Shown here in pieces: positions 55,917-64,000 of a stretch of DNA of 64,000 nt. Made by a program: the position numbers and the translations under genes. Within the stretch, counting starts at the first letter, position 1, and the number at the start of each line of letters is the position of its first letter. The DNA lies in assembly GCA_031835245.1 (NCBI GenBank), contig JAVKOQ010000234.1, forward strand, positions 1 to 64,000. Reading direction: 5' to 3'. The notes below the pieces were generated by a model that did not search any database, had not been told where the DNA came from, and saw only the letters and a list, made by a program, of their open reading frames with translations. The stretch is from Balamuthia mandrillaris. Taxonomy: Eukaryota > Discosea > Longamoebia > Balamuthiidae.

Positions 55917-56150
55917 TCAGGGGTCCGAGGTGTAGGGCTCTCTTCTAACCCCTTGTCTCAATTCGGATAGCAGTTCTGCGAGAGAAGGAGAGACAAAAGC
56001 TCGTTCGTCGGAGGAGTAGTACGCCCAATGAGGTTCCTCCTCCATCATATCAAAGGCGGAGGAGTCGCGCTTCTTCTTTTTCCATGGGAGCCAATTCGCC
56101 GAGGACAGTGTCAGCAGTCCCACCACAAGCTCTCCGACCGTGTTAGCCAT
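55917..56150 (-). CDS. Possible small protein, 77 residues
   Basis: Single-exon frame from ATG 56150: MANTVGELVVGLLTLSSANW, then KKKKR and an acidic middle (MMEEEPHWAYYSSDE), ending VRREPYTSDP. A hydrophobic N-terminus followed by a basic cluster would suit a small membrane-anchored protein. No homology recognised and no introns to confirm it, so it may be chance. Confidence 0.35.
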   Translation of the reverse strand: MANTVGELVVGLLTLSSANWLPWKKKKRDSSAFDMMEEEPHWAYYSSDERAFVSPSLAELLSELRQGVRREPYTSDP

Positions 56151-56426
56151 GTTGTTCTTGTTGTTGAATGCTGTTTTCCTGTTTTTTTGTTGCAACAGAA
56201 AGATAAGGATGCTTTGATTCGTGGCTCAGGCTTTTTCTCAACAATTCCTAGAAACATTACGGAGTTGTTGTTAATACCCCGAGAAGCCAATGGGAATGTT
56301 AACAACAATCCGATTTGTCGCCGATTTGTTTAGAGAAATCCCCGTTTACGTTTTTTATCGTACATTGTGTTATGTTGTTTGCTTTACTGGGGGACATCTA
56401 CAAATAACATGGCGATTCGCTCTTTG
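56151..56426. other. Intergenic after Frizzled gene
   Basis: 3' flank of the receptor gene and promoter of the small frame. No gene seen. Confidence 0.3.
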
Positions 56427-56745
56427 CTAGGGAGAGGAAGACCCTTTTGTTTCCACCAGCTGACGACCATGTACCTTCCTGCACCTTGGGGTGCTTGTGG
56501 ATTTAGCAAATTCCGAGTCGGAGCTCAGTTCATCTCGAGACAGGCGTCTGTTCCTGATGAGGTAGAACCATGCGTTCAGGATTTCCACCGATGTACCAAA
56601 GATGAGAAAGACAAAGAAGCCTTGTGCCACCTCGCTGAACGTCGCTAACATCCATACAGGATAGCTTATCTTGGAGTCTAGAACACAGTCATTTGGTACC
56701 GGTTGGTCAAGCACTATGTCATCTTTGTTAACTCAAAAGCAAGAG

Positions 56746-56783
<38 letters not shown>

Positions 56784-58978
56784 AAGTAGGAGTTACTACC
56801 TTCAGCAGCAGCATTACGAAAGGAGCATTTCAAAAATAGGGAATATTCATGATATTGATCCTCCTTGGTGGCGTGAAAGAGGATTTGATAGGATAACACG
56901 AAAGTGTATATCCAAACATAGATCATAAGGAAGCCAATCAATCGCCATTGATACGTAAAGAACTTCCATCCTTGGTGCGATTTCTGTTCAGAGTATTTGT
57001 GTAAATTTTGCATTCTAGTAAAAGGAAGAGAAGAGCGAGCGAGAGAAAGGGAGAGAGGAAGAAAGAGAGAGAGAGAGAAAGGACGTTGAAGCGGAGGAGA
57101 TATCTTACCTTGTAGCCAAGTATCACCACCATCAAAAGAAGCACCACACCAATCAATACACATACAAATATTGGCAAAGTGAGAAGCACCAAATTCCAAA
57201 TATTAGATTGAGACACGGTGTCCTCTTGATGCACTGGCCCATTTGGTGTTGTTTCAAACACCAGTTGTTCGGCAGAATGAATGGTACACCTGTTAGTGAT
57301 CAAGAAAAATGTTAGTACCATCTTCAAGAAAAAAATAATGAGAGCACGTTTACCAAAGATCATTTCCAAAGCCCAAACGATGCGCAGACAAAGCGATTAT
57401 CACTGGCACAAGAGGCAATAGCCAACAGCTCAAATGAAATACTGCGTTCAGCGATGGTTTGCGCCCAAAAAATTCTTTTTCTGTAAAAGTTGCAGTGGAT
57501 CGTCCCGCCACCACCGACAAGAACAGTTGCACGGAAATAGCAAGCCACCAAGCTGCCCCCGCAAGAGTAAAATATACAAAGAAAATACCTGGTTCAAAGA
57601 TAGGTGTTTAAGAGAAACAGAAGAGTGAAATAGTAAAAGCAACGTACCTTGAATGGTACACCAAGGATCGCCCCATTGATTGGCTGTATTGTCATCGCCG
57701 CACCAAACTTCTTGATGGCCTACCCTGCTACCCAAACAAAATGCAAAGGAACGTCCCAGCAGAGCAATGAAAAAGAATAAAGGAAGATGAGCAGGATAGC
57801 TCCGCTTAGAGGGCACGATCAGATAGGAGGCTATTAGCAGTGATAAGAACACAAATGAAATCCATCCGAAGATAGTGATGACCAGCTTGAGGGCATCATA
57901 TTCTTCATCGGTAACTAATGGTTGAGGGCAGTCGTAGGTGCAAAAGTTTTTTTCGGGATGAAAACCACTTGGACAACTGTATGGTAATGCTGTAATGGAA
58001 AATCAATTAGCGATATGACTCTCACGTCTCACTCATTGCTGTTCCTTCCTCTCCTCACGTGAAAGTACGGACCTCCTTGACCTTCAAGATATGCTCCAAA
58101 GCAATCAAGCGTTACGTTGAAATAAGAGTTACCTCCGTCCGCGGTCACAGAGACATTGTAGCTTGGTCCCTCGGGAAAGATATCCTCCTTAGGGCGACCT
58201 GTTGCTGCTTCATAATATGGCTTCTCGCATGAAACAACCTCCGCCGGATTAACAGCGGTTTCATCCACAGAGGCTATACATGATTGCCTCATCGTATTAC
58301 AGATATGATGACAAGTGAATGCTGCCACTGCTGTTGTTGTGGTGGTGGAGTTGCCTCTATTTTCTTCTGGTACTAATACTTCTTCACACCGCCTGGATTG
58401 CAATGTACAGCAGAAGCAGAAAATGAAGAAAAAGTAGAATGAGAAGAAGAACCAAAAAACCTTGTGATAAAACAGAGCCATGTAAGGAGGAAGAGAAAGA
58501 GAAGAGCTCACCGAAAGTAGAATGAGCAGGCAAACTGGTATATACGAAGTAGGCATTCAGAATCCGCACCCGAGAAATACAGAAATATGCCACTGAATGG
58601 ACGGTTAGCTCAAATACATAAACAAACGGAACAAAACTAAGCTGAGAAATACTGCACTTTAACAGGGTAAGGCGAATTGGTGTGTGCTCGTCATAATAAA
58701 CCAAGTCATAGTCCAGAAACTCATCGCAGTTGTGGAGTTCTTCGGGCGTAAACGAGGAGATGTTGACGCAACGGCCGCTGGGGTTTTGTGGGTCGCTTAT
58801 GGTTGGTGGTGCCTGTCCTTCACCTGTTTGGTCCTTATTGTTTAGACAAAGAAGAAGGGAATGCCAAAGAGAATAACAGATATGAGAAGAGGGAGAACGA
58901 GGAGGGAACAAGAACATATAACATACTAAAGGGAACACCCGCAGCGAGCAAGACAAGCACAACACACAGCATGGCCAT
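56427..58978 (-). CDS. Frizzled/Smoothened-like 7TM receptor
   Basis: Signal peptide MAMLCVVLVLLAAGVPFS (ATG 58978), splice, then EGQAPPTISDP and a Cys-rich ectodomain: RCVNISSFTPEELHNC, TCHHICNTMRQSC, VVSCEKPYY, DCFGAYLEG, with several N-glycosylation sites. A second Cys segment (CPSGFHPEKNFCTYDCP) leads to seven helices: LKLVITIFGWISFVFLSLLIASYL, PLFFFIALLGRSFAFCLG, ..AWWLAISVQLFLSVV, HLSCWLLPLVPVIIAL, LVLLTLPIFVCVLIGVVLLLMV, RLIGFLMIYVWIYTFVLSYQ and VWMLATFSEVAQGFFVFLIFG. The tail is Ser-rich. Amoebozoa hold many such receptors without Wnt; ligand unknown. About 9 exons. A KTxxxW motif was not identified. Confidence 0.88.
56750..56780 (+). repeat. (GA)n in Frizzled intron
   Basis: CT on the sense strand; intron before the last helix exon. 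Confidence 0.95.
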
Positions 58979-58984
58979 TTCCGC

Positions 58985-59190
58985 CTTGCTTCTCTCTGCC
59001 CTCACCACGTGCTCGTTGCTCTCTGTGGAGAGGGCGTGCCTCACCAAGAACTCGTCTTCCTGTGCTTCCCGCTCTTCGGCCGTCGGAGATGCCTCACGTG
59101 TGACAGCTGATAGCTCCATAGCTGCTAACGCTTTATACACCTGTTTCAATCGTTCCGTTGCCTTCTCTTCGTCTTGTTTAGGACTTCTCT
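58985..59190 (-). pseudogene. Duplicated BRAT1 3' fragment
   Basis: About 195 bases roughly 90% identical by eye to the BRAT1 3' end at 60505-60690, same strand. The translated frame keeps ELSAV.REASPTAEEREAQ and EFLVRHAL.ESNEHVV. It lies directly upstream of, and in frame with, the Frizzled signal peptide ATG. It is a partial copy, and may now act as Frizzled leader or as an N-terminal extension starting at an ATG at 59119. Confidence 0.75.
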
Positions 59191-59720
59191 TTTCTCTCTT
59201 CTCTGGTCTGTCCTCACCGCTTTTATCCTACGGCGCCCGGCTCGTTCACCTGTCCTTTCCTCTCCCCACCCTTTTCGTTGATGGTAACGGCCAACTTCAT
59301 GGTTAACCGAGCGGTTCTTTTCTTCTTACGCATGAGTGGCAGGGGGTTCGAAGGAGCGGGGAGTTGTCTGTTCACCAGAAGAAAAAGAATGATTAATGGA
59401 GAGCCTGCTGACTGCTAAAGGTGTGCAATACCTTTGTCAGCGCAATAATTGACTCTTGTCGATGGGTCCTAGTAGTAGTACCTTGTCATCGAACGATGGT
59501 AGAGGACAAAGCCTGAGAACGGTACTAAAGAATCGTTATTCTTTACCGGTTGCGTCGCAAGGTAGGAAGGGGAAAAGCGGGACGTGGTATCTTGGTTTGG
59601 TCTATTCCTGCGGGCTTACAGGCAGCGCTCGCGACGGTTGCAATTAGAAGCCAGGCCTTGGTGCCTTTTCCGTTGTTACAGACATGTCTGGGGTTGGGGT
59701 GTCTTTAGTGAGAGAGGCAG
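59191..59720. other. Intergenic upstream of Frizzled
   Basis: No supported gene; short frames only. Likely promoter of the receptor gene together with the BRAT1-derived segment. Confidence 0.35.
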
Positions 59721-59905
59721 CTTAAAGAACAAATGACGCGACACACTCGTTCTGCTCGCCAAGTTTGATGATGGCGCTGAGAAGAGAGAACAAGCATGAT
59801 GAAATAACTTTGAAAACATTTATGCATCTTGCGGATGATTGCCGAGGAGGGTCCAAGAGGTGAAGTTCAGAGGTTTTTGTTTCCTTGTGACAGATCTTCT
59901 CTTCC

Positions 59906-60300
59906 TCACTCTTTTCTTGCTTGGTTGTGTTCTTTAAGCGTCTGCATTTCTTCGGGGTCCCTGCTGCGAAGTCGTTGCAACAGCTGGTCATCCTCCTCGC
60001 TGTATTGAAAGGCCTCGTCATCTCTTCTCCAGCGCAAGACGTACTCTGCTTCGGAGTCGAAGCCAAGGCTGCACAGCGCATCGTGAAGGCATGCTTGCAG
60101 CTCCTCCTTGCTCTGCCCTTGCTCCTGCGCTCCCCCTTTGCTGCACGTCAAGTGAGAAATCCAGTGGTTGTCTTCTGTGATGCTGTAGAATGGTGGCCAA
60201 AAGGAAACTCTTCTCTTTTTCCCCCTCGCTCTTCTGGGTCAGGTGCGAGCATACGAAGAGAAGGAAGGGAAGCAAACCACAATGCCAACAACAAACAACC
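59906..60300 (-). CDS. Possible small acidic protein
   Basis: Not recognised. One minus-strand frame shows coding-like composition: FYSITEDNHWISHL, SKEELQACLHDALCSLGFDSEAEYVLRWRRDDEAF and EEDDQLLQRLRSRDPEEM, ending at 59906. The start is unclear, probably in an upstream exon near 60.3 kb (a MLVLLRREIKERMMS frame is a candidate). Helical, acidic and about 85-110 residues. It sits between BRAT1 and the Frizzled gene, on the same strand. Confidence 0.4.
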
Positions 60301-60467
60301 TCGGCCCGCATGAATGCATCCCTTGGCCACGCTCATCATTCTCTCTTTTATTTCTCGCCGCAGAAGCACCAGCAAGGGAGCTACTGGCGAAACAACGAAC
60401 GAGCAAAAGCGTTAAGCTCATGTAAAACGATGGAAAGGACTATCTTGTTGTTGTGCACGATGAGAAA

Positions 60468-61233
60468 TCAGAATGGACAGTCCAGAAAGCACTCCTCTCG
60501 TTCATCCCTCACCACGTGCTCGTTGCTCTCTGCGGAGAGGGCGTGCCTCACCAAGAACTCGTCTTCCTGTGCTTCCCGCTCTTCGGCCGTCGGGGATGCC
60601 TCACGTATGACAGCTGATAGCTCCATCCCTGCTAACGCTTTCCACATCCGTTTCATTCTATCCGTTGCCTTCTCTTCGTCTTGTTTATGTTCCAATTCCA
60701 TTTCTTCCTTTAACAAATGTCGTTGGACCTCTGTCGCAGCTTCCAAGCGTACCAGGCGTTCGTAGTCTTGCACTGCGGCCACTAGCAATTTATCTCCGTC
60801 CATCATGAGGAACAACTCTTCTGTTTTGCCCTCCGAGAGTGAGAGCAAATGGAGAAGGAAACGAAGACCACGCAGCTTTACCTCCCAGTCAAAGTCCTGT
60901 AAAATAGCTTTCACTACGAGATTGGGGGAGGTCTCTTTTTCTTTGGTTCCTGCACGTTGCTGGACAAAGTTATAGAGACATTGCAACGTATGACGATGGT
61001 TTGTCCAGTCCGTTACCAACTCCAGCGCCTCCCTTTATAGGTTTTTAAAATGGCCAAACAAAGGTAAGCGTCCAAGGCAGCGAGTGTAGGGAGACAGAAA
61101 AGAAGAAAGCATACCGCTTGACGAAAGCTTCGCTATCTTGCATCAAACGAAAGATGAGGTTATGAAGGTCGGGGCAGACGCTCAGAATAGCTTTCCATCC
61201 TTCTTCACTTCGGCATACAAACTTTTAACGCAG

Positions 61234-61286
<53 letters not shown>

Positions 61287-63860
61287 AGTGAGATGAGATG
61301 AAAATGACATAAACAGCAACATACAAACCTTCAATGTTTCGAGGGCACTGGCACGTACATAACTTTCAGCGTCTTCCAGCTTTTGGAGGAGTAATTCGCC
61401 AAGACCGTTGTCCAGCGCAAAGCGACCAGCAGGTGACAATGTACAAGTTTCCTTGAAGGAAAAATGCTTTAAATGAGCGAAGAGAGAAAAGAGGGAGAAA
61501 AACAGATAAACAAAAAGGTTCGGGGGAGGGAGGCACCTCACTATGAGGAACGAAAAAGCAGGACAAAAACTGAATGCCACTGTCCCGTAATTCCCAATTC
61601 CAATCGAACAATAGATTACGCAGCGCCATTATCAATTGCTCCCTAAACGTCTTCAGAATGAACACAAAAGCAAACGGTGAATTAGGTACTGCGGCAATAG
61701 AGAAACAAGCACGGAAGCAAGGGATGACTATCATACTTCATCGCTCCGAAGCAACGTGAGTTGAAGGGGTAAAGCAATAATCCACCGTCGCAACGTGGCA
61801 AGTGCTTGATCCAATACAGCGCGATCCGTTGTTCGTTGTTGGATCAAATGCAGTACTGCAAAGAACGGATCCTGTTTGTCCTCTGTTTGCTCAAACCATT
61901 CGATTGGCGACAGCTGCAACACTTCCAATGTTGCTTTGATGACTCGAGGATCATCCGATAGTTCCTCTTGCAATAACAGTTGTACCAACAATCCCAAGGT
62001 GTTCATTTTCTTTGTGTTATGAAAGGATTTGTGCATTAAAAATACGAGAAAAGGGGAATGAGTTGCAAGAATAAAAAGAAAAAGAAGAACAAGGGCTACG
62101 CACATACAACGGGGACAGATAAATGGAAGGTTGCTCCAACATAAGGCGTTTGGCGAAGCCCAAAAGCTGAAGAGCAAATGTAGGAACAAAACCACTCACA
62201 AAACGCACAAGGAGGACCTCCTGCTCATTCACCGAATTCCACCCCAAAGCACTTTCTAACAAAGAAAATAAATATAGTGTCGTTGTGCTAATCCATTGTT
62301 GCCCGTTCTCCGATCGCCAATTGCTCAAAGCGCCTGCAAATTCGATGGCCACCAATGTGCGAGCCCTATGTTGTCGGATTTCGGCTGTAGGTGGGATTGC
62401 ATTTTGCTCTTCGTCGCTTGTTAGGTGTGCGGTTAGCAACATTTTGAACAGAGTTTGGACGAGCCGCAAACACTCTTTAAGTATTTGAGGAAGCAAAAGG
62501 CGAATGTGTTAGTATTGTAATACAAAAATAAATAAATAAACAATACGACTGTACCTTGTTCACTTTCAGAGTCCTTGTACTCTAAAGAAGAAGAAGAAGA
62601 AGAAGAAGAAGAAGAAGAAGAACAAGAAGAAGAAGAACAAGAAGAACAAGAAGAAGAAGAAGAAGAAGAAGAAGAAGGCAGCATTAGCATGTAAAAGCCA
62701 CGTTTAGCTACGAGGAGATGGAGCATCTCCATCTGGTTGGAGCGAACTAAGCGGTCTTTATCCACCAGCAACGGCAGCGACCGCCATACAATCTCATGCC
62801 GCCAAAGAAATTGCCGTCCCGCCTCGCTCTCTGCCAGATCCATCACCAAGTCGATAGTTCGTTTCTTGGTTTCGCTGTCCACTTGTCGTTGTCCTACGAT
62901 GGAAGAAGAATGTGAAGATTGTGAAAAGAAGAACCGAGAAAGAGTTGTTGGATCGAAGATGTCCGCTATCGTGTTTTCTTTTTCGTCTGCTTCTGACCGC
63001 AATGTTAACAGCGAGAGAACTGAGGCACTGGTGGCGCCGAAGAGCCGTTGCAGTGATTGCTCTTCTCCACCACATTCTTGGATGAGCAGAGCAAACAGCT
63101 TTATGGTAGCTCGGCAGACAAAATGACTGTCATCCCTATAACCCTTGGCTATGACGGCCAGCAACGGGCTCATTCCCACCGGCGTCTCTGGTTGTATCGC
63201 AGCAGTTTCTCCTAATGCCTCTTCCAGCCTGAAGCGAACAACAAGTGGAATAAACGCGAATGAGAGATGACAAGAGAGACGAAGCAAGAGACCATAGAGA
63301 AGCAGAGAAGCAGATGCAGAGGAGCAGAAGAGTGGAGTGTGGGAGATGAGCGAGAAAAGAAAGAGAAGCCAAGCGAACCAAGAGCGTGCGGGAGGCACAG
63401 CCGTCATGGCAGTGAGAAACTCCAGGGCAGCGCAGCGTTGCAACGACTCCATGCTGGGGGAGCAGTGCTCCGGTAACAGTCGGTAGAGCGGCCGCTTCGC
63501 TTCGCCCTCCAAACCCGAGCGAATGGCCTGAAAGATCCTCTCGCCCATCAACACAACGGACGAAGCGGAAGCCTCTGCCTCTGCTGCTGAAGCAGCGGCA
63601 AGAAGAGCTTGAGCCAACAAACGCCACGAAACCGAAGCCACTCGAAAATCAGAGTGAAGAACGCCCTTGGAGAGCGTGGGCAGGGCCACCTCCAGGAAGA
63701 TATCCCAGCGCGCAGGGCCAGCCATCAGCAAGAAGGAGGAAAGGCGGTCCTGCAACTTATCAAAATGAGTGTCGTCGAGCTCTCCCGTGGGGACCACCAA
63801 CAAGGCCCGCAGCAACAGTTGAACGCGGGTCGCTACCGTCCCCTCCTCCTCTCGTTGCAT
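60468..63860 (-). CDS. BRAT1: BRAT1-like HEAT-repeat protein
   Basis: Animal BRAT1 is a HEAT-repeat scaffold linked to ATM signalling and, with INTS11-type partners, RNA processing. Start ATG 63860 (MQREEEGTVATRV). Helical repeats run throughout: SVLSLLTLRSEADEKE, FLWRHEIVWRSLPLLVDKDR, NTLGLLVQLLLQEEL. The C-terminal repeats follow BRAT1 closely: NWELRDSGIQFLSCF, KLEDAESYVRASALETLKSLY, LMQDSEAFVKREALELVTDW and ILQDFDWEVKLRGLRFLLHLL. A (TTC)n-type tract encodes a long Ser/Cys run near 62.6 kb. The tail (ELSAVIREASPTAEE) was duplicated to 59 kb. About 9 exons. Confidence 0.8.
61236..61284 (+). repeat. (GA)n in BRAT1 intron
   Basis: CT on the sense strand; intron following the ALETLK exon. Confidence 0.95.
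62584..62676 (+). repeat. Coding (GAA)n, poly-Ser in BRAT1
   Basis: In-frame trinucleotide tract, read on the minus strand as TCT/TTC-type codons giving a Ser run broken by Cys (from AAC/ACA-type units). Probably a length-variable disordered loop. Confidence 0.9.
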
Positions 63861-64000
63861 CCTTTGGTCTTTCTTCTTCGCTCTCTTTCTTCTCTTGTCG
63901 ACAAATTAATGTCGACATGAATTACTGTAGACTCACGTCGACGTTAAAATCGTGACGTCAGTTGGAAACTTCAAACCAAACAAAAACAGAGCGAAAAAAG
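63861..64000. promoter_or_regulatory. BRAT1 upstream region with TGACGTCA
   Basis: Contains the palindrome TGACGTCA at 63953-63960 and three GTCGAC sites within about 50 bases. The octamer repeats the one in the urocanase promoter. Window ends here. Confidence 0.4.

Noticed and set aside
1-64000. tRNA, rRNA, CRISPR or prokaryotic operon features
   Set aside because: None seen on either strand by eye; a tRNAscan or Infernal run would be decisive.

Overview
This window is nuclear DNA from an intron-rich, gene-dense eukaryotic protist. Genes have many short introns (about 50-200 bases) with GT..AG ends, AATAAA-type poly(A) signals and little intergenic space. No rRNA, tRNA, CRISPR or prokaryotic operon structure was seen. 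The gene set (Frizzled-type 7TM receptor, WD40-type ATG16, augmin subunit HAUS4, MOB1, a CRIB/PAK kinase with a proline-rich middle, DH-PH RhoGEF, V4R plus PP2C fusion, CaMKK-like and STE20-like kinases) fits a free-living amoeba of the Amoebozoa. A Balamuthia/Acanthamoeba-like lineage is a guess from gene content and moderate GC, not a proven placement.

Layout, left to right: an open two-ORF LINE (1-4.9 kb, +) lies antisense next to, and probably inside an intron of, a dynein intermediate-chain gene (-). Ribosomal protein S15 (+) follows, then urocanase (-), a nucleotidyltransferase-HEPN gene (+) and a copy of an unknown domain (+). Next come a DH-PH-DUF547 RhoGEF (-), TMEM161 (-), ATG16 (+), HAUS4 (+), a small unknown gene (-) and a GATA-finger protein (+). 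They are followed by a STE20/GCK-type pseudokinase (-), a CaMKK-like kinase (-), ATP11/ATPAF1 (+), the second copy of the unknown domain (-), a Na+/H+ exchanger (+), imidazolonepropionase (+), a WD40 protein (+), MOB1 (-), PAK (+), an unknown coiled-coil/Ser-rich protein (-), a double-V4R PP2C-like protein (-), a Frizzled-like receptor (-), a small unknown gene (-) and BRAT1 (-).

How they relate: urocanase and imidazolonepropionase are consecutive steps of histidine breakdown, about 26 kb apart. The CaMKK-like kinase and the pseudokinase lie head-to-tail. Signalling and cytoskeletal genes dominate (RhoGEF, PAK, MOB1, Frizzled, dynein IC, HAUS4). Divergent gene pairs sharing short promoters are the rule.

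The strongest leads are: the LINE inside a dynein gene; a eukaryotic MNT-HEPN protein; a duplicated, unrecognised domain family; new domain fusions (DH-PH-DUF547, V4R-V4R-PP2C); a duplicated BRAT1 tail fused in frame ahead of the Frizzled signal peptide; (CT)n tracts that follow the sense strand of introns; and a cluster of perfect hairpins upstream of PAK. Splice sites were read by eye, so exon borders are provisional.
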